From Marinobacter sp. SS13-12 (GTDB lineage Bacteria; Pseudomonadota; Gammaproteobacteria; Pseudomonadales; Oleiphilaceae), in assembly GCF_030227115.1 (NCBI RefSeq), contig NZ_JASSUA010000002.1, positions 1 through 64,000 on the forward strand: a DNA stretch of 64,000 nt, given 5' to 3'. This document shows, one piece after another, positions 9,565 to 17,338 of this stretch. The stretch's first letter is position 1. Each line of letters starts with the position of its first letter. The position numbers and the translations under genes are program-made. The notes below the pieces were generated by a model. It saw only the letters and a program-made list of their open reading frames with translations. It ran no database searches and was not told the origin of the DNA.

Positions 9565-9596
9565 CCAGCGGGCAATTGCCGGCCCGCTGGATTTTT
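9565..9596 (+). terminator. Terminator between petC and sspA
   Basis: A perfect nine-base stem, CCAGCGGGC (9565-9573) with GCCCGCTGG (9582-9590), is followed by ATTTTT. It ends petABC. A TATAAT at 9544-9549 just before it has no fitting -35, so the sspA promoter is unclear. Confidence 0.85.
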
Positions 9597-9642
9597 GCGT
9601 TTTTCAGGGTCAATTCGGTTAGTCAAATCGTGAGGTAGTTCT

Positions 9643-10272
9643 ATGGGCGTTGTGACCAAGCGGTCATCAATGACGTTTTTCTCGGACCCGGCCAGTCATT
9701 ACAGCCACAGAGTCCGCATTGTGCTGGCAGAAAAGGGCGTAACGGTTGACGTCGTAAATGTTGATCCGGACAACCCTCCCGGAGAGCTGGCCGATCTGAA
9801 TCCTTACAATGCACTGCCGACACTGGTGGATCGTGACCTTGTGCTCTATGAGCCCAACATCATGATGGAGTACCTGGACGAGCGATTCCCGCATCCGCCG
9901 CTGCTTCCGGTATACCCCGTTGCACGGGCGAACAGCCGGCTGATGATTCATCGCATCCAGAAAGACTGGTGCGGGCTGGTGGATCAGATCCTTGCTCAGC
10001 CAAACGCCAAGGCATCTGATGTCGCTCGCAAAGAGCTTCGTGAGAGCCTGTTGGCCACAGCGCCACTGTTTGGTGAGATGCCGTTCTTCCTGTCGGAAGA
10101 GTTCACTATTGTGGATTGCTGTATTGCCCCGATTCTGTGGCGTTTGCCGTCATTGGGTATAGAGCTCAATGAAAAGCAGGCAAAACCGCTTCAAAAGTAT
10201 ATGGATAGCATTTTCAGTCGTGAAGGGTTCAAGGCGAGCCTGTCGGACCTGGAAGAAGATATTCGTAGTTGA
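9643..10272 (+). CDS. sspA: Stringent starvation protein A
   Basis: SspA is a glutathione-transferase-like protein that binds RNA polymerase and alters promoter use during starvation and acid stress. The protein has 209 residues. The thioredoxin-like N-domain shows [13 protein letters not shown] and [17 protein letters not shown]; the helical C-domain includes [16 protein letters not shown]. It is followed after 35 bases by sspB, as in E. coli. An alternative start at residue 10 (MTFFSD) is possible; the upstream ATG has a GTGAGGTAG ribosome site and is preferred. Confidence 0.95.
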   Translation: MGVVTKRSSMTFFSDPASHYSHRVRIVLAEKGVTVDVVNVDPDNPPGELADLNPYNALPTLVDRDLVLYEPNIMMEYLDERFPHPPLLPVYPVARANSRLMIHRIQKDWCGLVDQILAQPNAKASDVARKELRESLLATAPLFGEMPFFLSEEFTIVDCCIAPILWRLPSLGIELNEKQAKPLQKYMDSIFSREGFKASLSDLEEDIRS

Positions 10273-10307
10273 TTTGCAGAGCCTGAAACCGGTTCAGGAG
10301 AAAGGCA

Positions 10308-10748
10308 GTGCCTGATAGCAAGATAACCATGACATCGAGTCGTCCCTATCTCGTCAGGGCGTTCAATGAGTGGATTCTCGATAACGACTGTACCCCCTAT
10401 ATCGTGGTTGATGCAGGCGTTCAGGGAGTCCAGGTGCCTACCGAGCACGTCGCAAATGGGCAGATCGTGCTCAATATCAGTCCCGGAGCTGTCCGCGGGC
10501 TGGCAATTGGCAACGGCGCGTTGGAGTTCAGTGCTCGCTTCGGCGGTGTACCTATGCAGGTGTTTATTCCTCTGCAAGCGGTGATGGCGGTCTACGCCAA
10601 GGAAAATGGCGAGGGTATGGTGTTTGGCAGTGAGCCTGGCTCGCCGGATCCGGAAGGTCCCGAAGGCAAGGACGGGGACAGTGCTGGTGACGGTGGGCAG
10701 AGCGGAGATCGGCCCAGTGGTCGGCCAACCTTGAAGGTGGTGAAATAG
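10308..10748 (+). CDS. sspB: ClpXP protease specificity-enhancing factor SspB
   Basis: SspB tethers ssrA-tagged proteins to the ClpXP protease. The folded substrate-binding domain spans about residues 8-112 (RPYLVRAFNEWILDN, GQIVLNIS, FSARFGG). An acidic and glycine-rich flexible tail follows, and the ClpX-docking end is GRPTLKVVK, matching E. coli GRPALRVVK. The start is a GTG with a strong AGGAGAAAGG site; the ATG at residue 8 is less well placed. The protein has 146 residues against 165 in E. coli, mainly because of a shorter tail. Confidence 0.95.
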   Translation: MPDSKITMTSSRPYLVRAFNEWILDNDCTPYIVVDAGVQGVQVPTEHVANGQIVLNISPGAVRGLAIGNGALEFSARFGGVPMQVFIPLQAVMAVYAKENGEGMVFGSEPGSPDPEGPEGKDGDSAGDGGQSGDRPSGRPTLKVVK

Positions 10749-10785
10749 CCGCACGTTGTCCTGCCAGCCAATCGGTACCAACCTG

Positions 10786-10818
10786 AAAAAGCCAGCTGTT
10801 AAAATCAGCTGGCTTTTT
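10786..10818 (+). terminator. Bidirectional terminator between sspB and diaA
   Basis: AAAAAGCCAGCTG (10786-10798) and CAGCTGGCTTTTT (10806-10818) form a 13-pair hairpin with A and T runs on opposite sides. It can terminate sspB on the plus strand and diaA on the minus strand. Confidence 0.92.
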
Positions 10819-10820
10819 TG

Positions 10821-11411
10821 CTATCCGCCGAAGAGCTTTTCGTCAATCAGCCCGCACAGGGCATTGATAACCACCAACATGATCGGGGTTGCGGCAGTCG
10901 GCGAAAGGTTGTCGAGAGCAATCTCGTGATCTTCGGGGTGCAGCAGTGATGTAATGTCGGTTTTCTCCTTGGCACTCAGTACCACCACGTTCATCTCCCT
11001 GTCGTGAGCAGCCTGTATGGCCTGTATCAGGTTGGCCTTGTGGCCATCATCAACAAAAACCATTAACAGGTCATTGGCTTTGCCAATGGCCCGCACCTGT
11101 CGGGAAAAGGTGTCGTTGAAACGGTTGTCGCGGCAGATAGCAGAATAGGTTGTGGCGTCTGCTCCAAGATTGATGGCCGGTAGTGCCGGGCGGTCCTGCT
11201 CGAACCGGTTCAGCAAAGCGGTGCAGAAGTACTGGGCAAGAATGTTGGCGTTACCATTGGCGCAGGTAATAATCTTGCCGTCATTGAGCAGAGTGCCGAC
11301 GAGAGCATCAGAAGCCCTCTCTATACCGGGCGCTGTGGAACTGGCGGCGTGAGCGGTGTGCTCCATGTGGTTTGCGAACCACTGATTTATCTGTTGTTCG
11401 GTATCCGTCAT
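10821..11411 (-). CDS. diaA: DiaA-like SIS-domain protein with altered ligand loops
   Basis: From the ATG at 11411 the protein has 196 residues, the length of E. coli DiaA, the tetrameric SIS protein that helps DnaA initiate replication. The frame aligns throughout (LLNRFEQDRPALPAI, QVRAIGKANDLL, AAHDREM, LCGLID), and the order lpoA-yraN-diaA is conserved. However, the usual SIS sugar-phosphate loops are changed. The family's CGNGxSAxxAQHF reads CANGNANILAQYF (50-62), and the STxGNS loop reads VDDGHK (120-125). It may keep a structural DnaA role without binding a sugar phosphate. That is inference. It overlaps nothing and starts 3 bases after yraN. Confidence 0.85.
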   Translation of the reverse strand: MTDTEQQINQWFANHMEHTAHAASSTAPGIERASDALVGTLLNDGKIITCANGNANILAQYFCTALLNRFEQDRPALPAINLGADATTYSAICRDNRFNDTFSRQVRAIGKANDLLMVFVDDGHKANLIQAIQAAHDREMNVVVLSAKEKTDITSLLHPEDHEIALDNLSPTAATPIMLVVINALCGLIDEKLFGG

Positions 11412-11413
11412 AG

Positions 11414-11788
11414 TCAGGCCTGAATCGCATTTTTGATCCATTGTATCCGGTATTTTTTGCTTTCGCCCGGCGCGATCGCAATAACGTCGATTCTGCTATA
11501 GGCGTTCCCCAGACCATGCCGGTGGAGGTAAAACGAGGCCGCCCTGATCAGCCGCTTCTGCTTCGTGGGGGTGATGGACTCTGCCGCGCCTGCCAGGCTG
11601 CCACCTCCCCGGAAGCGAACTTCGAAGAATACCAGGGTTCCATCATCAATACCGACCAGGTCGATTTCGCCGCCGCGGCTGAACACATTGCGTTCAAGAA
11701 TATTGACGCCACGGCTCATGAGGTAGCGAGCGGCGACACCCTCGGCCTGATGCCCCGTCGCTTTTCGGGTTTTCTGAGCGCCATCCAT
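11414..11788 (-). CDS. yraN: YraN family protein (UPF0102), putative nuclease fold
   Basis: YraN proteins are small, widespread and poorly characterised, with a restriction-endonuclease-like fold. The core is visible: GHQAEGVAARYLMSRG at the N-terminus, then RGGEIDLVGIDDGTLVFFEVRFRG, in which the GEIDL Asp and the EVR Glu-x-Arg occupy the places of nuclease catalytic residues. The protein has 124 residues, a typical length. It sits between lpoA and diaA, as in E. coli, with short gaps that imply one transcript. Function is unknown. Confidence 0.92.
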   Translation of the reverse strand: MDGAQKTRKATGHQAEGVAARYLMSRGVNILERNVFSRGGEIDLVGIDDGTLVFFEVRFRGGGSLAGAAESITPTKQKRLIRAASFYLHRHGLGNAYSRIDVIAIAPGESKKYRIQWIKNAIQA

Positions 11789-11806
11789 GGCTGCACCCTG
11801 TCGTTG

Positions 11807-13675
11807 TTATTCCTGCACTGAGAGTTCGTCAGTTTCCTGAGTTTCGTTGGTCGCGGGCGCCTCCAGTGTCGGCAGTCGCTCTGGAGTTCCGTTACGGAAC
11901 TGTGCCCACAGTTGTTTCCGGTGAATACTGCCCTCGGGAGTCATGGCCAGTTCGCCGGTCTGCCCGTCAATAGTTGCACCTTCAACGTGTTGTAGCAGGG
12001 GCAGGCGTTTGCTCAGGTTCCAGGCGTCTGCGCCCATGGCAAACAGGCGGCCAAGCTGGCCTCTGATATCCGGCATGGCTTCTTTCACAACACTGCGGAA
12101 CGGGTTGTCCTCTTCCAGTATCCAGGGAGTGTCGGTAAACATAACGCCATTCAGATCACGGTCCCGGGATGGGTCCGGATTGCCCTCATACACCATGGAG
12201 GGGGCATATACCGGCAGGTTGCCACCAAAATAGAAGGCGAATAATGGCTTGAACTGACGTGCAACCGTGGGCTCGGCCACCATAACGATGCCGTCTGCAT
12301 CCTGTCGGCGCCGGGGTTCGAACTCGACGTCGATGCCGGCAGTGCGTTCAACGTCGATGGCGCGATTACGGGAGACCGTGATCCCCAGCAAATCGGCAGT
12401 GACTGCCCGCAAGTTGTCTTCGCGATAATAGCGTTCTATGTCCAACGCCACGCCTTCATTCAACGCCAGACGCTGAAGCAGGGCGCTTTCCAGTCTGTCG
12501 CCCCACTCCCCGGCAGGGATAAGCACAAGAACCTGGTCGACACCCTCGGCGGTCATGCGGTCGGCGATCTGCCGCGCTTCGTCTTCTGCGGAGAGACCGA
12601 ACTGATAAAGGCCGGAAGGTGCTTCGGTGTCTGAGGGCAAATAGTTCAGGCCAAGAACCGGAACCGGCAAAGACGCCATGCCGGCGAGTGTCGCCAGTGC
12701 GTCCTTTTCCAGTGGACCGACGATCAGGTCCTGGTTTTCATTGACCAGCTCGTTGTAGAGCTGGGTAAAGGAATCGTCATAGGTGTCCACGACCCGGACA
12801 CTGATTTTTTCACGATCTACAGAGTCGTCCTCGTAATATGCGGCAAAAAAACCGTCCCGGATGGCGGCGCCGGCGCTGGCGAGAGGCCCGCTGAGCGGAA
12901 CTGCCAGGGTGATTCTTTCCGGGCGGGACTCAGCCAGGCTGGCGATGAGTTGCAGCTCTGCCGGCGGGGTAGCGGCTGCGGGATGGTCGGGCCAGTTGTT
13001 TTGCCAGCTGCGAATCATCTTTCCCTGTTCGTCCAGGCTTGTCTCCGGCTCTCTGAGAATGCCGGCCAGTTCAAGCCAGCCCTGGGCCTCATAGCCTATA
13101 GCGCGCCCTTCCTCATCAGCCAGTTCGGTGTCTGAGGTCCGCTTCAGGTTCTGCCAGATGGCATCGTGGAGCGACTGGATGTCTGCATCAGCGTCCGCCT
13201 CTGCAAGCAGGATCAGGGTCACAGCGGCGGCCAGATTGTCGCCGGCCAGCTGATAGGTCTGTTCCTGCAGTTTTGCAGCGCGGTTAATCAGGTTCCGTTC
13301 ATAGTTGAGAAAGTGGTCCGGTGCAATTTCCGTCGCGATGTCCTCTGCCCACCGGGCATCATTCAGGGCAGTTGCGCTAGCCATGGACAGGAGTATCTGC
13401 TGGTTTGCGGTTTCCTGATCAGCTGCGTCAAACTGATCGCTTTGCAGAAGTGTTCTCGCGTCCCGGTGCTGGTTCTGGTTCTGAAACCTGTCCGCTGCCC
13501 GCAGCAGATAGGACTGTGCGTCTTTGCGGTCTCCTACGCCAGCTGCGACTTCAAGGGCTTCGTCGGCGCCCGCGGCGACATGGGATTCGAGGTTCACGCT
13601 GGCACAACCCGCAAACAGCAGTCCCATTGCCACAAATAGGGCGGTGATTCTCAGGTTCAGGCGGTATCTGGTCAT
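11807..13675 (-). CDS. lpoA: Penicillin-binding protein activator LpoA
   Basis: LpoA is an outer-membrane lipoprotein that reaches through the periplasm to activate the peptidoglycan synthase PBP1A. From the ATG at 13675 the protein has 622 residues. A lipoprotein signal ends in the lipobox LFAGC with the lipidated cysteine at residue 24. A helical TPR-like N-domain follows, then a periplasmic-binding-protein-like C-domain starting near ITLAVPLSGPLASAGAAIRDG. An upstream in-frame extension of 45 residues has no signal sequence and is rejected. It is divergent from rsmI and heads lpoA-yraN-diaA. Confidence 0.93.
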   Translation of the reverse strand: MTRYRLNLRITALFVAMGLLFAGCASVNLESHVAAGADEALEVAAGVGDRKDAQSYLLRAADRFQNQNQHRDARTLLQSDQFDAADQETANQQILLSMASATALNDARWAEDIATEIAPDHFLNYERNLINRAAKLQEQTYQLAGDNLAAAVTLILLAEADADADIQSLHDAIWQNLKRTSDTELADEEGRAIGYEAQGWLELAGILREPETSLDEQGKMIRSWQNNWPDHPAAATPPAELQLIASLAESRPERITLAVPLSGPLASAGAAIRDGFFAAYYEDDSVDREKISVRVVDTYDDSFTQLYNELVNENQDLIVGPLEKDALATLAGMASLPVPVLGLNYLPSDTEAPSGLYQFGLSAEDEARQIADRMTAEGVDQVLVLIPAGEWGDRLESALLQRLALNEGVALDIERYYREDNLRAVTADLLGITVSRNRAIDVERTAGIDVEFEPRRRQDADGIVMVAEPTVARQFKPLFAFYFGGNLPVYAPSMVYEGNPDPSRDRDLNGVMFTDTPWILEEDNPFRSVVKEAMPDIRGQLGRLFAMGADAWNLSKRLPLLQHVEGATIDGQTGELAMTPEGSIHRKQLWAQFRNGTPERLPTLEAPATNETQETDELSVQE

Positions 13676-13860
13676 GGCTGGCTCACAGTACTCCGGGTTA
13701 TTACGCTTGTGGCGCCGGGTAATCGGCGGCATCATGCCGGAAGCCCTGATCCCGCCGGGCTTCCTGTAAATGGTTTGCTTAATCAGGCCCGCAAGTTTAA
13801 CAGCTCCCACGTGAATTCACATGACGTTGGCGTCATCCGCCGGAGCAAAGAGAGGTATTC

Positions 13861-14727
13861 GTGAACTCGGAGAATGACCAGCCAGAACACTCTGGCACAC
13901 TTTACATCGTCGCCACTCCCATCGGTAATCTGGACGATATGTCTCCCAGGGCCGCATCGATTTTATCACGGGTCTCCGTAATTGCAGCGGAAGATACCCG
14001 GCATAGTGGCCGCTTGCTGCAGCACCTGGGAATTCGCAAGCCCATGATGGCGCTACATGACCATAACGAGCGGGACAAAGCCGGTCAGATTCTGGACAAG
14101 CTTGCGGCATCCCAGGACGTTGCGCTGATTTCCGATGCTGGCACACCGCTGATCTCTGATCCGGGATATGTGCTCGTACGGGAGGCGCGGGCACGTGGCT
14201 TTCGGGTCAGCCCGGTGCCCGGTGCCTGCGCCCTTGTTACAGCGCTAAGCGCAGCTGGCTTGCCGACCGACCGTTTCCTGTTTGAGGGTTTTCTGCCTGC
14301 CAAGCAGGGGGCGCGAAAAGCTGCGCTGGAGCGTCTTGCCAGGGAATCAGCAACCCTGGTGTTCTATGAATCCCCGCACAGGATTGTTGATACCGTCAGG
14401 GATATCGAGCAGGTAATGGGAGCCGAGCGGGAGCTGGTGCTGGCGCGGGAGCTTACGAAAGCATTCGAGACCTTCTATGCAGGTGCGGCCGGATCGGTGG
14501 GAGACGCTCTTGAAGCCGACCCCCATGGCAGTCGCGGCGAATTCGTGGTCATGGTTCACGGAGCCAGCGATGCCGAAGTTGCCGTTGGTTCGGTCGAGGT
14601 AGATCGTGTACTGGCTTTACTGCTCAAGGAGCTGCCGGTGAAAAAGGCGGCGAAGCTGGCGGCGGAATTGACCGGCAGTTCCAAGAACGAACTCTACCAG
14701 CGTGCACTGGAGCTGAAGGCGGAATGA
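13861..14727 (+). CDS. rsmI: 16S rRNA (cytidine(1402)-2'-O)-methyltransferase
   Basis: RsmI methylates the ribose of C1402 in the decoding centre of 16S rRNA, using S-adenosylmethionine. The tetrapyrrole-methylase-like fold is clear from YIVATPIGNLDD, AAEDTRHSGRLL, ISDAGTPLISDPG and YESPHRI. The protein has 288 residues, as in E. coli. The start is GTG with a strong AGAGAGG site. It is divergent from lpoA across 185 bases, as in E. coli, and the RNase P RNA gene lies just downstream. Confidence 0.96.
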   Translation: MNSENDQPEHSGTLYIVATPIGNLDDMSPRAASILSRVSVIAAEDTRHSGRLLQHLGIRKPMMALHDHNERDKAGQILDKLAASQDVALISDAGTPLISDPGYVLVREARARGFRVSPVPGACALVTALSAAGLPTDRFLFEGFLPAKQGARKAALERLARESATLVFYESPHRIVDTVRDIEQVMGAERELVLARELTKAFETFYAGAAGSVGDALEADPHGSRGEFVVMVHGASDAEVAVGSVEVDRVLALLLKELPVKKAAKLAAELTGSSKNELYQRALELKAE

Positions 14728-14755
14728 CGGAGACGTTATCGTTGTTCGTTTTCCC

Positions 14756-14784
14756 TTGCCTGCCATGGTGAGCTGGAGTAAGGT
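14756..14784 (+). promoter_or_regulatory. rnpB promoter
   Basis: TTGCCT (14756-14761), 17 bases, then TAAGGT (14779-14784). The predicted start point falls 7-8 bases later, exactly where the RNase P RNA should begin (14792). The fit with the RNA end supports the call. Confidence 0.65.
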
Positions 14785-14791
14785 CTCTCCC

Positions 14792-15148
14792 GAGCTCGCC
14801 AGACAGTCGCCGCCGGTTTTACCGGGGGAGGAAAGTCCGGGCTCCACAGGGCAAGGTGCCAGGTAACGCCTGGGCGGCGCGAGCCGACGGAAAGTGCAAC
14901 AGAAAGTATACCGCCTAAGTGGCCGTGACATGTTCGCGGCCACCGGTAAGGGTGAAATGGTGCGGTAAGAGCGCACCGCGTGACTGGCAACAGTTCACGG
15001 CGATGGTAAACCCCACCTGGAGCAAGACCAAATAGGAATCCTATGGCGCGGCCCGCGCTGGATTCGGGTAGGTCGCTTGAGGCCTGTGGCGACGCAGGCC
15101 CTAGATGAATGACTGTCCCAGACAGAACCCGGCTTACCGGCGAGCTCA
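14792..15148 (+). ncRNA. rnpB: RNase P RNA, type A
   Basis: This RNA is the catalytic subunit that removes the 5' leader from tRNA precursors. Conserved blocks appear in order: CCAGACAGTCGCCGC, GGGGGAGGAAAGTCCGGGCTC, GGGTGCCAGGTAACGCCTGG-like, GTGCAACAGAAAG, GGTAAGGGTGAAA, GGTGCGGTAAGAGCGCACCG, AGACCAAATAGG, and TAGATGAATGACTGTCC with ACAGAACCCGGCTTA. The ends pair perfectly, GAGCTCGCC (14792-14800) with GGCGAGCTC (15139-15147), which fixes helix P1 and the length at about 357 nt. A T-rich stretch follows and probably ends transcription. Confidence 0.97.
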
Positions 15149-15361
15149 TTTTTCTTTTCCGCATTGTGTGACTTTTGTCATTCTCACCAGCAAACCTTTA
15201 TAGCCAAAAAATCTTAGAGCTCACTTGCCGTCTTCACTTGTTTCTGCAGGTGATTGATTTTTAGGTTTTTCTTTTCCGTAATCTCCAGCCTGTTGCCAAT
15301 CTTGTTCTGTAACCTCTTGTCATAAAAGGAACTTTCCCGGGTGTGGCGCTGTTCGCGGCGC

Positions 15362-15390
15362 TTGCATTGTGTATTGCGTGTTTCTATAGT
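15362..15390 (+). promoter_or_regulatory. mraZ (dcw cluster) promoter
   Basis: TTGCAT (15362-15367), a 17-base spacer and TATAGT (15385-15390) form a good sigma-70 promoter. Transcription would start near 15397, right at the first MraZ repeat. It probably drives the whole division and cell-wall cluster, since no terminator is seen before lpxC. Confidence 0.75.
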
Positions 15391-15398
15391 GTGCACAA

Positions 15399-15433
15399 GT
15401 GGGAAAAAGTGGTTTCTAGTGGTTATTTGTGGT
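15399..15433 (+). promoter_or_regulatory. MraZ operator: four GTGGK repeats at 10-base period
   Basis: GTGGG at 15399 and GTGGT at 15409, 15419 and 15429 are spaced exactly 10 bases apart, so all face one side of the helix. E. coli MraZ represses its operon by binding direct repeats of TGGGN with 5-base spacers just before mraZ. Position, number and spacing fit that role; three of four units here read GTGGT instead of the G-rich form. Confidence 0.8.
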
Positions 15434-15457
15434 TTCAAAACCCCGGAATAGGTGCAA

Positions 15458-15910
15458 ATGAGCAATTTTCTTGGCAGTCATGCCATCAATATGGATGCGA
15501 AGGGTCGCCTTGCGATCCCCGCCAGAGTGCGTGAAGAGCTCGCGCACGCCTGCGGTGGCCGCATCGTATTGACGGCCAATGCCGATGAAGAGCGCTGCCT
15601 GCTGGTGTATCCGGAGCCTCAGTGGGAGGCACTAAGGCCACAGATCGAAGCACTTCCCAACATGAACAAGGCCGCCCGCAGGTTGCAGCGTCTGTTGCTG
15701 GGGCATGCCACGCCACTGGAGCTGGATTCCGCCGGCCGCATTCTGGTTCCGCCCACACTGCGCAGTTATGCGCGTCTCGAGAAGAAACTGATGCTGATTG
15801 GCCAGGGCAAGAAACTGGAACTCTGGAGTGAAGAGCGCTGGTTCGCATGGCTTGACGAAGCGTCGGATGAGGACGAAATGCCACCACAAATGGAGGCATT
15901 GTCGCTATGA
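15458..15910 (+). CDS. mraZ: Transcriptional regulator MraZ
   Basis: MraZ is a ring-forming DNA-binding protein that represses its own dcw operon. The two AbrB-like halves are visible, each with its signature: [14 protein letters not shown] near residue 13 and [16 protein letters not shown] near residue 90. The protein has 150 residues, as usual. The ATG at 15458 matches the family start; an in-frame GTG two codons earlier is possible. It overlaps rsmH by 4 bases (ATGA). Its likely operator lies 25-59 bases upstream. Confidence 0.95.
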   Translation: MSNFLGSHAINMDAKGRLAIPARVREELAHACGGRIVLTANADEERCLLVYPEPQWEALRPQIEALPNMNKAARRLQRLLLGHATPLELDSAGRILVPPTLRSYARLEKKLMLIGQGKKLELWSEERWFAWLDEASDEDEMPPQMEALSL

Positions 15911-16875
15911 CCGCCGACCGCAAGCAGGAGTCGGCCGGGCAGTACCGGCATCGCTCCGTGCTCCTTGACTCGGCGGTCGATTTGCTGGTTAACGACCCGG
16001 AAGGCGTCTATATCGACGGCACCTTCGGTCGCGGTGGCCACAGCCGTCTGATTCTCGGCCAGCTTGCGCCAGGCGGAAAGCTACTGGGCATCGACAAGGA
16101 TCCGGAGGCCATTGAGGTGGCCCGGGAATTGGCGAATGAAGACTCGCGTTTTCTGTCGTATCACGGCTCCTTTGCCGAGTTGGGCGCAGCTGCGGATGCC
16201 CAGGGATGGATGAAGGTTAATGGCGTGCTGCTGGATCTTGGTGTTTCATCCCCGCAACTGGATGACGCTACCCGAGGATTCAGCTTCATGCGGGATGGTC
16301 CGCTGGATATGAGAATGGATCCGGGCCAGGCGCCGAGTGCGGCGCAGTGGTTGGCGGAAGCGGATGAAAAAGACATCGCATACGTGATCTGGCGATACGG
16401 TGAGGAAAGGTTCTCCCGCCGTATCGCCCGTCTCGTTGTGGAGCGCCGTAAAGAAGCGCCACTTGAGACCACGCATCAGTTGGCGTCACTGGTCAGCGAG
16501 GCGGTTCCGAAAAAGGAAAAGCACAAGCATCCGGCTACCCGGACTTTCCAGGCCATCCGTATTTTTATTAACCGGGAACTGGAAGACCTGGAGGCGGGGC
16601 TCAGTGCTGCCGTTGAAAAGCTGATGCCCGGCGGAAGGCTGGTGGTGATCAGCTTCCACTCGTTGGAAGACCGACTGGTCAAGCGCTTCATGCGTGACCT
16701 GGCTCGCGGCCCGAGACTGCCAAAAGGCGTGCCGGTAACTGCAGAGCAGGAAGCGTCGGCATTCCGGCTGGTCGGCAAGGCGAACAAGGCGGATTCGGAA
16801 GAAGTCAGTGACAACGTGCGGGCGAGAAGCGCAGTTATGCGCGTTCTCGAACGGATACCGGAACAACACAAGTAA
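15907..16875 (+). CDS. rsmH: 16S rRNA (cytosine(1402)-N4)-methyltransferase
   Basis: RsmH methylates N4 of C1402, the same nucleotide that RsmI modifies on the ribose; both enzymes are in this window. The SAM site GTFGRGGHS is near residue 40, and [19 protein letters not shown] and [15 protein letters not shown] are family signatures. The protein has 322 residues, slightly longer than E. coli (313). It overlaps mraZ by 4 bases and is followed 25 bases later by ftsL. Confidence 0.97.
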   Translation: MTADRKQESAGQYRHRSVLLDSAVDLLVNDPEGVYIDGTFGRGGHSRLILGQLAPGGKLLGIDKDPEAIEVARELANEDSRFLSYHGSFAELGAAADAQGWMKVNGVLLDLGVSSPQLDDATRGFSFMRDGPLDMRMDPGQAPSAAQWLAEADEKDIAYVIWRYGEERFSRRIARLVVERRKEAPLETTHQLASLVSEAVPKKEKHKHPATRTFQAIRIFINRELEDLEAGLSAAVEKLMPGGRLVVISFHSLEDRLVKRFMRDLARGPRLPKGVPVTAEQEASAFRLVGKANKADSEEVSDNVRARSAVMRVLERIPEQHK

Positions 16876-16900
16876 CAACACAGGTAAGGAGCGCGTAACC

Positions 16901-17308
16901 ATGGGCGCGGTAGCCATTGAAAGGCCGACAAAAACAGCACGACTCAACAAACAGCGGGTCAGGGATGGTGTGGCTACGGCGGTCAGGCTGTCGCAACAGG
17001 TCTTCGCAGCGCTTCAACAGAAGCGTGTGCTGATATCCATGGGGCTGGTGATGCTTCTGGTGGTGTCATCGCTGGGTGTCGTGGTCAGTGCTCACGAAAA
17101 CCGGGAACTGTTCAATACCCTGTCGCAGTTGCAGGAGCAGCGTGACAACTACCAGCGCGAGTGGAGCCAGTTGCTGCTTGAACAAAGCGCGCTGAGCGCA
17201 CACGGACGGGTGGAGCAGTTGGCTTCCGAGCGTTTTGGCATGGTTGTGCCCGGCAAGCAGGACATTGTTCTGGTGCCATTGATGGCGCCCCTTGTCGGGG
17301 CGCGTTGA
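16901..17308 (+). CDS. ftsL: Cell division protein FtsL
   Basis: FtsL is a bitopic membrane protein of the FtsQLB complex that activates septal cell-wall synthesis. From the ATG at 16901 (ribosome site AAGGAG) the protein has 135 residues: a basic cytoplasmic tail, one membrane helix (about 43-63) and a periplasmic coiled coil (ENRELFNTLSQLQEQRD). The same frame is open upstream within rsmH without support. FtsL sequences vary widely, but size, topology and position between rsmH and ftsI make the call firm. Confidence 0.93.
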   Translation: MGAVAIERPTKTARLNKQRVRDGVATAVRLSQQVFAALQQKRVLISMGLVMLLVVSSLGVVVSAHENRELFNTLSQLQEQRDNYQREWSQLLLEQSALSAHGRVEQLASERFGMVVPGKQDIVLVPLMAPLVGAR

Positions 17309-17338
17309 ACGAAAATAACAAACCGTAAGGTGAAGACA

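Larger units (their letters stand above)
15149..15457 (+). other. Intergenic leader region before the dcw cluster
   Basis: About 310 bases without a supported gene. The first part is AT-rich and holds TTGTCA (15175-15180), 17 bases, TTATAG (15198-15203), a possible second promoter that would give a leader of about 250 bases. The last part carries the mraZ promoter and operator listed separately. A short open frame on the minus strand is lysine- and asparagine-rich and looks like noise. Confidence 0.5.

Noticed and set aside
15214..15465. A minus-strand frame of 83 codons before mraZ
   Set aside because: Lys/Asn-rich low-complexity translation, no ribosome site, and it overlaps the mraZ promoter and operator.
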